Source: a virus | IMG/VR virus record: IMGVR_UViG_3300049846_000112 | Location: 1-27,988 of that record | Strand: one strand, 5' to 3' | Length of the DNA stretch: 27,988 nucleotides | The notes under the pieces: generated by a model | Seen by the model: only the letters and a program-made list of their open reading frames with translations | What the model was told of the DNA's origin: nothing | Databases searched by the model: none | Shown: positions 14,856-21,891 of the stretch, in pieces | Layout: every line of letters starts with the position of its first letter | Position numbering within the stretch: position 1 is the stretch's first letter | Made by a program: the position numbers and the translations under genes

Positions 14856-15287
14856 CTAACTTTGCTCAAAAGCCTCGAAACTTATGGTGACCTGCGTCTG
14901 GTAAAACCCTTCTGGCGCAGCGGGTGTCGATGCCCTCGGACCATTTGCAGGGTCAAAAATTATATTTTGCAGCTTCAAACGTTCGAACAGGTCGATGCAG
15001 CGTTCGGCAATGGTCAGCCCTGCGCCTGGTCCCTGCCCTCGTGGGCTAAAGACGTTAAAGGTCAACACGCCATTGCGACGGTTGAACCCGTCCCCTGTCC
15101 CACGGTCTGATTCGGTAAGGATCGTCACGTAGGCGTTATCACCCCAGGTAATAAAGCACTGGACCCAGCTCGCGTTATTCGGCGGAGTGAATGGCACGTT
15201 TTCGTACGCGACCTGCAAAGCAGGAGAGCTCGCAAACTCCGTAGCGATGCGGTTTTCAATCAGGGCGCGGAGACTGTTGAGGCTCAT
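14856..15287 (-). CDS. Tail terminator protein, DUF4128-like
   Basis: The 143-residue protein (MSLNSLRALIENRIATEFA, VQCFITWGDNAYVTILTESD, RRNGVLTFNVFSPRGQGPGA, IAERCIDLFERLKLQNIIF, ending VTISFEAFEQS) has the N-terminal helix, central strands and late helix of tail terminators that cap the tube and join it to the head. It overlaps the HK97 gp10-like gene by 4 bases and precedes the tube gene, the usual order. The family name is from memory. Confidence 0.8.
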   Translation of the reverse strand: MSLNSLRALIENRIATEFASSPALQVAYENVPFTPPNNASWVQCFITWGDNAYVTILTESDRGTGDGFNRRNGVLTFNVFSPRGQGPGAGLTIAERCIDLFERLKLQNIIFDPANGPRASTPAAPEGFYQTQVTISFEAFEQS

Positions 15288-15619
15288 GACTCTCTCCCGA
15301 TCTTGGCGGCTTCAGAAGTTACCCAAGTCTGGATGTCTTTAGCAACGATGTCGAGGAAAGGTGTTGTCCGTTGCTTGCCTTGCCAAGAAGGTGGCAGGTT
15401 AGTCCCAGCAATCACCGGAGCAGCATACTCAACGTTATTAAATACCCTGCCATCAAAATCCTGTACAACTGTCTGCCAGCTTTGACGTAAGCGCCCTGTA
15501 TCAACTGGTGTTTCAGCTTTAAGACGACGATCAGCTTCGAGCGTTGCTACTCGAACTAACTTGACAACCTGCTCTCGCGCATAGTCGTCGATTTGATCTA
15601 GCTTAATTTGCCGCGCCAT
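15284..15619 (-). CDS. HK97 gp10-like head-tail joining protein
   Basis: The 111-residue protein shows the gp10-like signature: a long first helix (AREQVVKLVRVATLEADRRL), then KAETPVDTGRLRQSWQTVV, then VFNNVEYAAPVIAGTNLPPS, and a closing helix (FLDIVAKDIQTWVTSEAAKI). The TPVDTGRLRQSW motif is diagnostic of the family. It lies between the head closure and tail terminator genes and overlaps the latter by 4 bases. Confidence 0.9.
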   Translation of the reverse strand: MARQIKLDQIDDYAREQVVKLVRVATLEADRRLKAETPVDTGRLRQSWQTVVQDFDGRVFNNVEYAAPVIAGTNLPPSWQGKQRTTPFLDIVAKDIQTWVTSEAAKIGRES

Positions 15620-15620
15620 G

Positions 15621-15977
15621 TCACTCCCTCAGGAAGATCTCGAACACAATCGCGGTATTGTCCTGCTCGATCTTATTGACTTGCACAATCTGCATAACCC
15701 TGCTTGAAACCGTAACCTGATCTGATACGGCAGGTTCAAAGCTCACATCTGCAGCGGCAATCGTCAACTTCTTATCAGTGCCCTTTATCAGATCGTTCGC
15801 TTCACGCTCCTGAATACCCTCTAAAACACCCTTGACCGTAGAGGTTGCAACGGAAGGTGTAGCTGTTCCTGTGGCCGGGTCGTATGCACCTGTCGTGACT
15901 CGACGGAATGTCACCTCACCACCAAACTTCAGCATTAGCTTGCTGGCTGTCTTGCGTAGCGAGGTGGAAAGTGCCAT
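15621..15977 (-). CDS. Head-tail closure / stopper-like protein, 118 aa
   Basis: The protein (MALSTSLRKTASKLMLKFGG, EVTFRRVTTGAYDPATGTAT, VKGVLEGIQEREANDLIKGT, DKKLTIAAADVSFEPAVSDQ) matches the plan of SPP1 gp16 / head-closure proteins: a short N-terminal helix, then a small beta barrel. I chose the ATG at 15977, which overlaps the previous stop as TGATG; a start at 15998 would add seven residues inside the upstream gene. Role inferred from fold pattern and position before the gp10-like gene. Confidence 0.8.
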   Translation of the reverse strand: MALSTSLRKTASKLMLKFGGEVTFRRVTTGAYDPATGTATPSVATSTVKGVLEGIQEREANDLIKGTDKKLTIAAADVSFEPAVSDQVTVSSRVMQIVQVNKIEQDNTAIVFEIFLRE

Positions 15978-16231
15978 CAGATTCTGTAGGCAATGCAAGC
16001 GCCGTTCTGTAATTTGATGCTGGTAAAAACACCACGAATCTCGGAACCAGCCGGGAAGCTCTCGCCGTTCAGCGTGTTGCCTGTCAAGTTCGGGCTAACA
16101 ATCGTGTCAATCTGAGTGTTCTCAAAAAAGTCAATGTGATGGAATCGCCCAGTATGCTCAAGCGTGTCAGTAATAACTTCACCACCAACGGTGTAGTCAA
16201 TGCCGTTCCCCTGGTGTCCTTTGAAGCTCAT
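15977..16231 (-). CDS. Small connector-region protein, paralogue B (84 aa)
   Basis: The protein ends GVFTSIKLQNGACIAYRI and contains DTLEHTGRFHHIDFFENTQI and LTGNTLNGESFPAGSEIRG. It is clearly related to the 76-residue product of the preceding gene: both share DT--HTGRF--I---E---I, -L-TGN-L-, GVFTSI-L--G and a C-terminal AYR(L/I). The two genes overlap by ATGA. Compact beta-rich proteins of this type may decorate the capsid or neck; that role is a guess from position. Confidence 0.75.
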   Translation of the reverse strand: MSFKGHQGNGIDYTVGGEVITDTLEHTGRFHHIDFFENTQIDTIVSPNLTGNTLNGESFPAGSEIRGVFTSIKLQNGACIAYRI

Positions 16232-16458
16232 AGCCGGTAAGCAACGACAGAGCCGCTGGCGAGAGTAATGCTAGTAAAGACCCCGCAAAGCTCACAGCTT
16301 GGGTCAAGCACAACAGATGTGAGTGCATTGCCCGTGTAATCCAGAGCGGTCAGGCTTGCGATTACCGTGCCAGCTTCAAGTGAAACGATCTCACCAAAAC
16401 GTCCCGTATGGGCGTTGGTATCGCTGATGTATTCAGCACCTGCGTAGGAATCGCTCAT
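16228..16458 (-). CDS. Small connector-region protein, paralogue A (76 aa)
   Basis: The protein (MSDSYAGAEYISDTNAHTGR, FGEIVSLEAGTVIASLTALD, YTGNALTSVVLDPSCELC, GVFTSITLASGSVVAYRL) is the first of a tandem duplicate pair. It follows the head-tail adaptor after two bases. The conserved GVFTSI-L--G-V-AYR ending suggests a short beta sandwich. No function is known to me; virion component is likely given the neighbours. Confidence 0.75.
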   Translation of the reverse strand: MSDSYAGAEYISDTNAHTGRFGEIVSLEAGTVIASLTALDYTGNALTSVVLDPSCELCGVFTSITLASGSVVAYRL

Positions 16459-16460
16459 GA

Positions 16461-17027
16461 TCAGCTCCGGCGAATTGCAAAGTTGCCTGGTCCACTGATT
16501 CTAAGCCCGGTCAAATACCGTTCAAAGATCGGTGGCACACGATCGGCACCAGTTGCCGTGCTGCTAGCACCTGCAGTCGTAACGCTCAGACTGCCGATGC
16601 TGACAGACTTGTAATCCTCGAGTCCGCTCAGCCCCATGCCATCCTTGTTGTTGTTCAGATAAACAGCAAGAACCGCTTGTGCGTACTTGATCTGAGTCGG
16701 GATCTCAGTATCGGTGAAATAGTCGGTCGTGATCCGGAATGGAAAACCGACGGCGTAAGTGTTGATGTAGGTATCAGGTTTTCTTACGCCTGTCCTTGGC
16801 CACTGCAATGCTTGCGTATCAGTAGCCCTGGCACCCAGGAACCGCTCACGATCAAGCCGCTGAGTGGCGGATACCAGCGCACGGTTCTTTTGATCGGTGG
16901 TAGCACTTGCCCATGCCACCACGTCATCATCTTCAACGAAACCATCAATCAGCGTCTGAGCTGCTGCCAGCGTTTGGTAGCTGTTGGCGTTTGCGCCCCC
17001 TACCGTTGCGTCGATTGTTACTGCCAT
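16461..17027 (-). CDS. Head-tail adaptor (DnaT-like annotated family), 188 aa
   Basis: The protein starts MAVTIDATVGGANANSYQTL and continues AAQTLIDGFVEDDDVVAWAS, DQKNRALVSATQRLDRERF, LGARATDTQALQWPRTGVRK. This N-terminal pattern (GGA(N)ANSY-TLA-A, W, ALV-AT--LD, QALQWPR) marks a family often labelled DnaT-like but found in phages as the first head-tail connector. The C-terminus (PPIFERYLTGLRISGPGNFA) is shared with such adaptors. It is placed right after the capsid genes and overlaps the small preceding ORF by 83 bases. Confidence 0.87.
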   Translation of the reverse strand: MAVTIDATVGGANANSYQTLAAAQTLIDGFVEDDDVVAWASATTDQKNRALVSATQRLDRERFLGARATDTQALQWPRTGVRKPDTYINTYAVGFPFRITTDYFTDTEIPTQIKYAQAVLAVYLNNNKDGMGLSGLEDYKSVSIGSLSVTTAGASSTATGADRVPPIFERYLTGLRISGPGNFAIRRS

Positions 17028-17142
17028 CGGTAGGTGCCGAGGTTAGATCAAGTTTAGGACTGGGCTCCGCAATAGGAAAAGAGGCTGCCTCCTTAGAAGC
17101 AGCCTCACGTTCCTGGCGTCGCCTAAAGGCGAACAATCCCAT
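16945..17142 (-). CDS. Small basic hypothetical protein, 65 aa
   Basis: The frame starts MGLFAFRRRQEREAASKEAA two bases after the decoration protein gene and ends within the adaptor gene, overlapping it by 83 bases. The first 40 residues (Arg/Glu helix, then FPIAEPSPKLDLTSAP) look like a real protein; the last 25 read over the adaptor start in another frame and are Arg/Asn/Ser-rich. A short gene beginning MGLFAFRR is, from memory, common at this position in related phages. Function unknown. Confidence 0.6.
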   Translation of the reverse strand: MGLFAFRRRQEREAASKEAASFPIAEPSPKLDLTSAPTDGSNNRRNGRGRKRQQLPNAGSSSDAD

Positions 17143-17144
17143 GA

Positions 17145-17558
17145 TCAGGCAACTGCAGCAGCAGTGGAACCCAGACCATAAAGGGTGATCGCTTCAGAGC
17201 CAGCAGCAACAGCGGTAACGCGACCAAGGAAAACCTTGGAAGCATTTTGAGCCACGGTTGCAACACCGCTCACGGTCACGTCAGTGCCACCAGCCACCGT
17301 GATGGTGTTAGCACCAGCGGAAGCGTTGAGCACAACCACCGTGAAGGTGGTACCCACAGCACAGTCACCACCGATTGCAGCCACGATGTTTGCAGCGGTA
17401 GCAGTGGTGTAGGTAGCAGCAGCAGTAGGAACGCCACGGATGATGACGTTAAAGCTGTTAGCTGCAGAGAGGGTTGCGGTCGCAGTAGGAGCCGCCAGCT
17501 TCATCTGACCGGGCAGAAGACCGCCGGGGATGTCACCGAGTTCGAAGATCGAAGCCAT
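17145..17558 (-). CDS. Putative capsid decoration / head protein, 137 aa
   Basis: The Ala/Thr/Val-rich protein (MASIFELGDIPGGLLPGQMK, TLSAANSFNVIIRGVPTAAA, TTFTVVVLNASAGANTITVA, GGTDVTVSGVATVAQNASKV) is predicted all-beta and lies directly after the major capsid gene. A strong Shine-Dalgarno GAGGAGG precedes the ATG by nine bases, suggesting high expression. Small beta-rich proteins in this slot are usually decoration or head-stabilising proteins; that assignment is inferred. Confidence 0.72.
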   Translation of the reverse strand: MASIFELGDIPGGLLPGQMKLAAPTATATLSAANSFNVIIRGVPTAAATYTTATAANIVAAIGGDCAVGTTFTVVVLNASAGANTITVAGGTDVTVSGVATVAQNASKVFLGRVTAVAAGSEAITLYGLGSTAAAVA

Positions 17559-17572
17559 CGTTAGGTTCCTCC

Positions 17573-18601
17573 TCAGTCCATGTTGGAGACGTTGGTGGCA
17601 CGCACGATGCCGATATTCTTCAGCTCATAAACCTTCGACCAGTTGGCGACGGTTTCGAGCTGAGCACGGGTCGGGTTCACCGTGGTGACGCCCCACTTAG
17701 CACCAACGGGGTGGTAGCAGTAGTGGAGGTCAATCGACATGGCATCGCTCTTGGCGAGGATGTCACGATCGGTTTCAGTTTGCATTGCAAGCTGTTCGCC
17801 GCTAGCAACTGCACCAGAGGTGAAGAAGAAGGTGCCGTACTCAGTGCTGCCACCGGAACCGGCAGTAGGCACATCGTCAGACACGATCACGCGCAGACCC
17901 ATGTAGGTCGGCACAGAAACTTCACCGCCGTAAGCAGCAACCAGCGAACCACCAGACTGAGTGGTGGATGTGCCACGAGCTTCTGCAGTCGACACGTAGT
18001 CGATTGCCTTGCGCTCAACCAGGTCGTAATAAACCTTGGAGTGCATTGCAACAGCAGTCAGCTTGTCGCCTTGATCGCCAAGGATCGAACGAGCCTCAGC
18101 AACGTGACGAGGGCTGAGAGTGGTGGGGGTGTCAGCAGACTCAGAGTCGATGCAAAGATCGAAGAAGGCAGAGCTGCTGGTGTTGGCGTTCAGGCTGCCG
18201 AAGACACCCTGAAGGCAGGACAGCAGATCCTTTTGACGCTGGTTAGCGACGTAATCAGCGATCTTGGCGCCGATAGCAGCCATCGGGTCAGAACCAGCAG
18301 CCAGAGCTGCAAGGTCACGAGCCTCGAAAGCACGACCACGGTGCAGGATCACGCCGATTTGCTTGTCGGCACTGATCTTGCCAGGGGTCAGCGAGGAGCT
18401 ATCAGTCAGTACCTCGAAGTCGCCAGACAGGTTGGCTTTCCAGAAAGGAACGTTGATGAAATCACCGCCCTCGGTGGCATTCAGCTCTGCCATCGGCTGA
18501 ACCACACCGCTAGCCAAGAAGGCATCACGCTGAGTGGTTTGCTCAATGACGTACGGCGTAAATACCTCGGGGATGATGATGTCAGAGCGAAGAGTCGCCA
18601 T
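17573..18601 (-). CDS. Major capsid protein, 342 aa
   Basis: The protein forms the head shell. It begins MATLRSDIIIPEVFTPYVIE, with QRDAFLASGVVQP and INVPFWKANLSGDFEVLTD, then GVILHRGRAFEARDLAALAA, RQKDLLSCLQGVFGSLN, VAMHSKVYYDLVERKAIDYV and a late ALSIDLHYCYHP-like strand (MSIDLHYCYHPVGAKWG). The IIIPEVFTPYVIE...LNVPF, SGD and HS--YY-L motifs are typical of HK97-fold coat proteins in siphoviruses. GAGGA lies about 7 bases before the ATG. It follows the scaffold gene, the usual arrangement. A 298-codon antisense ORF across it is a shadow. Confidence 0.93.
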   Translation of the reverse strand: MATLRSDIIIPEVFTPYVIEQTTQRDAFLASGVVQPMAELNATEGGDFINVPFWKANLSGDFEVLTDSSSLTPGKISADKQIGVILHRGRAFEARDLAALAAGSDPMAAIGAKIADYVANQRQKDLLSCLQGVFGSLNANTSSSAFFDLCIDSESADTPTTLSPRHVAEARSILGDQGDKLTAVAMHSKVYYDLVERKAIDYVSTAEARGTSTTQSGGSLVAAYGGEVSVPTYMGLRVIVSDDVPTAGSGGSTEYGTFFFTSGAVASGEQLAMQTETDRDILAKSDAMSIDLHYCYHPVGAKWGVTTVNPTRAQLETVANWSKVYELKNIGIVRATNVSNMD

Positions 18602-18673
18602 GACTAATCCTCAAGAATGGTTTTACGGTGTCGGGCACAGCCCATTACCCAGCACAGCCGGTTACGTCGAAGT

Positions 18674-19345
18674 TTAACGTCCAGCTGCAGCTTTTAGCTT
18701 GTCGTAAAGATCACGGTCAGTACGGAACAAGCGAGATTGTTCTGTCAGGTTGAATGATTCAGGCATGAAAGGATTTTTGATGCCAGCCGGGATGTCACCA
18801 GTGCTGCGCCCGATCGGAGCACCACTGCCTTGTGGCTTCGGTTGCTTCTGCATCCAGCTCGGCAGGCTCTTTGCCCATTCCGTTACTGGTGTCCGCTGGT
18901 AGCCATCAACTACAACAACGGTGCCATCAGCTTCTCGCTCGATTTGCTCTGGCGACAGCTTGGTTTTCATGATGAGATCCGGGTCGTGGACGACATCAGC
19001 CAAAGCTGTAACCGCTGGGGTTAGCAGTTCAAGTTCCCGGACTCTGGACTCAAGCTCTGAGATGCGCCTGTCCTTCTCCGCCGTCGCCTCACGGAACTGC
19101 TGCTCCAGAGCTTGCCTAGCCTCGCTGTATTTCCCTTGCTGTTCAAGCTCGGTTTGCTCAGCTTGTCTTTTGAAGCGGATCAGCTCCTCGATGTCAACGC
19201 CGTCGGGCACTGCTTTGGCTTGCTTGACTGCTTTTTTGTACTCGTCGAGCAGTTCGGCATTTTTGCGGCGCATTGCCTCAAGTTCTGCCTGGAGACTTGA
19301 TGTATCAGCAGCTTGCTCCACAGGAGCAGTTTGATCTTCGGACAT
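18674..19345 (-). CDS. Capsid scaffolding protein, 223 aa
   Basis: The acidic N-terminal helix is followed by a long predicted coiled coil at residues about 15-110 (LQAELEAMRRKNAELLDEYK, KRQAEQTELEQQGKYSEARQ, EKDRRISELESRVRELELLT). A less ordered Pro/Gly region follows, ending with ESFNLTEQSRLFRTDRDLYD and a basic helix that could bind coat protein. The position directly before the major capsid gene is the conserved location for scaffolds. No protease motif is seen in the window. Confidence 0.88.
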   Translation of the reverse strand: MSEDQTAPVEQAADTSSLQAELEAMRRKNAELLDEYKKAVKQAKAVPDGVDIEELIRFKRQAEQTELEQQGKYSEARQALEQQFREATAEKDRRISELESRVRELELLTPAVTALADVVHDPDLIMKTKLSPEQIEREADGTVVVVDGYQRTPVTEWAKSLPSWMQKQPKPQGSGAPIGRSTGDIPAGIKNPFMPESFNLTEQSRLFRTDRDLYDKLKAAAGR

Positions 19346-19392
19346 GAATAACCCACAGGGTTTTGCGGTCCTAGATTAGTGGTTGGTATCTG

Positions 19393-19590
19393 ATGATGTC
19401 AAAGCGGGAATGGAACACGCCGCAGCGTGAACCATGGAATCCCTTGATTTATCAATGCTTGAAGGCGATTGACCGCCATACAGCTTTGTATCTTGAAACT
19501 GGCAACGGATGGCACGCAGCGAAGGCGCAAGAGCTGCGGTGGTACGTGGCGGAGGTTAAAGACTGGATCTTCGAGCAGGAAGCCAGCTAA
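19393..19590 (+). CDS. Small plus-strand protein inside the head module, 65 aa
   Basis: The protein (MMSKREWNTPQREPWNPLIY, QCLKAIDRHTALYLETGNGW, HAAKAQELRWYVAEVKDWIF, EQEAS) has a protein-like, Trp-rich helical composition. It lies opposite to the head genes: divergent from the scaffold, whose start is 47 bases away, and abutting the convergent gene that ends at 19591. Double ATG at 19393. I recall similar short proteins in cyanophages but know no function. As a lone plus-strand gene it may be a moron with its own promoter. Confidence 0.6.
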   Translation: MMSKREWNTPQREPWNPLIYQCLKAIDRHTALYLETGNGWHAAKAQELRWYVAEVKDWIFEQEAS

Positions 19591-19863
19591 TCACCACTTT
19601 TCCTTGTCAGCCCAGTACGCCGGTGACATCTTGCCTTTGGCGATGTTCTTTGCGTGCCGCGCTTTAAACGATGCCCTTCTGGCTTTGTCTGCTTCCGATT
19701 CTCCTTTTCGTGCTGGTGAGCCTGACACACCCTGCTGACCAAACCTGATCAGTTTTACCTTGTCGCCTTCTTTGGCAAGGACTGCGTGGGATTTGGTCGG
19801 ATGCTTTGGCGTCCGCTTTGGCTTGTTGTAGCCGTCAAACTCCTCGCCGCGATAGGTGATCAT
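19591..19863 (-). CDS. Conserved-type basic hypothetical protein, 90 aa
   Basis: The protein (MITYRGEEFDGYNKPKRTPK, HPTKSHAVLAKEGDKVKLIR, FGQQGVSGSPARKGESEADK, ARRASFKARHAKNIAKGKMS, PAYWADKEKW) is Lys/Arg-rich. The motifs KSHAVLAKEGDKVKLIRFGQ and SFKARHAKNIAKGKMSPAYW are highly conserved in small proteins that I recall from cyanophages and other aquatic phages. Function is unknown. It overlaps the DUF2945-like gene by ATGA and belongs to a run of basic proteins between the minor head protein and scaffold. Confidence 0.82.
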   Translation of the reverse strand: MITYRGEEFDGYNKPKRTPKHPTKSHAVLAKEGDKVKLIRFGQQGVSGSPARKGESEADKARRASFKARHAKNIAKGKMSPAYWADKEKW

Positions 19864-20084
19864 TTCTTTGGTGCAGCGCGAAGTTCAGAGCGTTTCTTCA
19901 ATACAGGGTTGCCGGTGCTTTCAGATTTGACCGCAACGACAGGATCATCAGCAGTGCCACGACGAGTCACGGTGCCGCCTGTTGGACCCTTGATTGAATG
20001 TGCGCCTTCACCAGGTGTACTGGTGATGATGCCATAAGTGCGAACGCCTTGATACAGCCAGCTAACACGATCACCGCGTTTCAC
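19860..20084 (-). CDS. DUF2945/HVA1-like Tudor-type protein, 74 aa
   Basis: The sequence MKRGDRVSWLYQGVRTYGII, then GPTGGTVTRRGTADDPVVAV, then KKRSELRAAPKK fits the small hypervirulence-associated / DUF2945 family with a Tudor-like barrel: GD-VSW-Y-G (R/K) and GTADDPVV-V near the end. Start is a GTG at 20084 overlapping the preceding stop (GTGA). The family's role is uncertain; proteins of this type are seen in bacteria and phages near DNA- or stress-related small genes. Confidence 0.8.
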   Translation of the reverse strand: MKRGDRVSWLYQGVRTYGIITSTPGEGAHSIKGPTGGTVTRRGTADDPVVAVKSESTGNPVLKKRSELRAAPKK

Positions 20085-20272
20085 TTGCGCTTGCCTCCTT
20101 TCTTTGGTTTAGCCACTCCAGCTTCGCTCAGTGCAATAGCGATCGCCTGCTTACGGCTTTTGACCTTCGGTCCTTTTCCGGGTCCTGGCTTGCCGCTTTT
20201 TAGCGTTCCCGCTTTGTACTCGCTCATTACCTTGCCGATCTTCTTGTCTGCCTTGCTTGGTTTCTTTGGCAT
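20081..20272 (-). CDS. DUF6496-like Lys-rich protein, 63 aa
   Basis: The protein (MPKKPSKADKKIGKVMSEYK, AGTLKSGKPGPGKGPKVKSR, KQAIAIALSEAGVAKPKKGG, KRK) has about 18 Lys in 63 residues. The block IGKVMSEYKAGTLKSG followed by VKSRKQAIAIALSEAG is the DUF6496 signature as I remember it. I chose the ATG at 20272 over a TTG at 20287. The strong positive charge suggests DNA binding or packaging in the virion, which is inference. It overlaps the next gene as GTGA. Confidence 0.83.
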   Translation of the reverse strand: MPKKPSKADKKIGKVMSEYKAGTLKSGKPGPGKGPKVKSRKQAIAIALSEAGVAKPKKGGKRK

Positions 20273-20441
20273 GACGCCACTCTTCAATACCTGACAACAG
20301 TGTAGAGCCGTCAGCTGTTGCCCAACCCTTATCGGTATAAACCGCCTGAATCCAAGCCTCTCCTATTAATGCCTCGACAGGATCAGAGAAGACAAAGAAG
20401 ATGCCTTCATTGCGAAAATGCCTAAGACTCGGCAGCTCCAT
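20151..20441 (-). CDS. Hypothetical protein after the minor head gene, 96 aa
   Basis: The first 58 residues (MELPSLRHFRNEGIFFVFSD, PVEALIGEAWIQAVYTDKGW, ATADGSTLLSGIEEWRHA) look like genuine protein with a SD-like AGGAGA ten bases before the ATG. The remaining 38 residues are read in a different frame over the DUF6496-like gene and are Lys/Arg/Gln-rich, as expected of a shadow extension. The 122-base overlap is unusual for this phage. Either both frames are used, or a base change removed an earlier stop. Function unknown. Confidence 0.6.
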   Translation of the reverse strand: MELPSLRHFRNEGIFFVFSDPVEALIGEAWIQAVYTDKGWATADGSTLLSGIEEWRHAKETKQGRQEDRQGNERVQSGNAKKRQARTRKRTEGQKP

Positions 20442-21615
20442 AACGTCTCCTGAGTTGATCCAAGGTTAGTTCGCTGCCATCATCCCGCACGAGCTTTGCC
20501 ATCGCATCCTTTGGTCCGTATTTTTTTGAGAGCAGATCAAAATAAGCAACCTTCTCCTTGCCAAGGACTGTTGCCTTTGTGGCTTCGCTTTGCCCTGCAA
20601 GCCATTGACCATAAGACGTATCAGCAGGCACTCGACCATCCATGCTGGCTCGCTTGCCTTCCGGTGGTGGATCGAACCCTAGCTTTTTGTAGTCGATGAC
20701 AGGCACGGTGGTTGATCTGCAGTTGAAATGCTGCGGTGGTGTTGGACCTTTGCCGTATTCAAAGATGCGCCCGTCAAGCGAGGCACAGATCGCTGATGTC
20801 CGAGTATCGAGCGTTGCGACGTATTGGTAACGCTTAGTGATGTCCTGATTTGCTTCGTAGACCTGTTGACTTGCGGCATTGGCAACCTGATTAACGCTGG
20901 TGCGAACCAAGGTCATGACTTGACGGTTGCTAGCGATTGTTGCTTCACCACCTTTCTCTGCCATTTGTTTAACACTGCCACTTTCGCCAAGTTGCAATCT
21001 GCCAACCAAGCGTTTGGCTATGTTCTGCGTGCTTTCGCCAGTCAGTAAGCCATTGCGGACTACCTGCGAAAACATCTCAGCCTGTGAATCAACGATGCCA
21101 CGAAATGCCTTTTGCACAACTTGACCATTTGGCAATGTCACGGTTGCACCTTTAGCAGCAGTGAGGGCGTAAGTTTGCGGAGCGCCTTGGACAGCAGCGG
21201 TTAAGTCATCGCTGAGGGTGACAACATTGATTTGTGTCGGATCTGTCATGACAACAGACTGAGCAAACTGTGGGCTGATCTCAACTGTGTTAACAGCACT
21301 GCGAGCGTCAACTGGTAAGACACGACGCAACTGATCAGCAACAAACTCAGACTGCAATACTGCCAGTCCCTGCAGTTCACCAGTCAAGGTATTGACACTG
21401 CCGCCTGACCAAGTATCAAGTGAATCTTTAAGTTGTGCCAAGATTGCGCGAAGCCTTGCAGCTTTAGCTGGTGCTGCTAGCTCATCAATGGCGCGTAGCT
21501 GATTAACACTATCAACGATGATGTCGTTATATGCCAAGACGATCTGCTTGGCAACGCTATTGCTGTAGCGATTCAGGTCAATGGCATTGCGGTACAGGCT
21601 AGAAGGTGCAGCCAT
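20422..21615 (-). CDS. Minor head / head morphogenesis protein, Mu gpF-like
   Basis: The 397-residue protein carries the Mu F / SPP1 gp7 domain near residues 175-305: MFSQVVRNGLLTGESTQNIA, LVRTSVNQVANAASQQVYE, YQYVATLDTRTSAICASLDG, and the Cys/His-containing PPQHFNCRSTTVPV. These proteins sit inside the procapsid near the portal and help assembly or ejection. The long helical N-terminus (NSVAKQIVLAYNDIIVDSVN) fits the family. It lies two genes after the portal, as usual, and overlaps the next gene by 20 bases. Confidence 0.9.
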   Translation of the reverse strand: MAAPSSLYRNAIDLNRYSNSVAKQIVLAYNDIIVDSVNQLRAIDELAAPAKAARLRAILAQLKDSLDTWSGGSVNTLTGELQGLAVLQSEFVADQLRRVLPVDARSAVNTVEISPQFAQSVVMTDPTQINVVTLSDDLTAAVQGAPQTYALTAAKGATVTLPNGQVVQKAFRGIVDSQAEMFSQVVRNGLLTGESTQNIAKRLVGRLQLGESGSVKQMAEKGGEATIASNRQVMTLVRTSVNQVANAASQQVYEANQDITKRYQYVATLDTRTSAICASLDGRIFEYGKGPTPPQHFNCRSTTVPVIDYKKLGFDPPPEGKRASMDGRVPADTSYGQWLAGQSEATKATVLGKEKVAYFDLLSKKYGPKDAMAKLVRDDGSELTLDQLRRRYGAAES

Positions 21616-21887
21616 TATTCAACCCCCAAGGACTCTGCCGTACATTCCGTGATGATGGTGACATCAGCGCCAGCATGTAAGGCACTTTTGATCAGGTGCT
21701 GAAGGACAAGCACCTTTTCGTCAAGGTCATCATCAAGCTGCAGCTCTTCTACCTGATGCTCTCGCCCATCTCGATACCAGGAGACGCGGACAACAGCAAA
21801 GACTGAGTTTGTCAGTTCACGTTGAGTGAAGGTGACAACCTGCTTGCGTGGCTTGCGAGCGCCCATAGCAACCTCCACTGTTTGCAT
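21615..21887 (-). CDS. Small protein between portal and minor head gene, 90 aa
   Basis: The frame from an ATG at 21887 gives MQTVEVAMGARKPRKQVVTF, then RELTNSVFAVVRVSWYRDG, EHQVEELQLDDDLDEKVLVL, QHLIKSALHAGADVTIIT. The ATG lies five bases beyond the portal stop. A longer reading to 22247 runs through the portal gene in another frame and is unlikely. The mixture of beta strand and acidic helix is unlike the neighbours. I do not recognise it; position suggests a head accessory protein. Confidence 0.7.
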   Translation of the reverse strand: MQTVEVAMGARKPRKQVVTFTQRELTNSVFAVVRVSWYRDGREHQVEELQLDDDLDEKVLVLQHLIKSALHAGADVTIITECTAESLGVE

Positions 21888-21891
21888 CCCA

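Noticed and set aside
17711-18607. 298-codon open frame on the plus strand across the major capsid gene
   Set aside because: It lies fully antisense to a well supported capsid gene, its His/Ser/Arg-rich composition is unlike protein, and long antisense frames are expected from the codon bias of a highly expressed gene.
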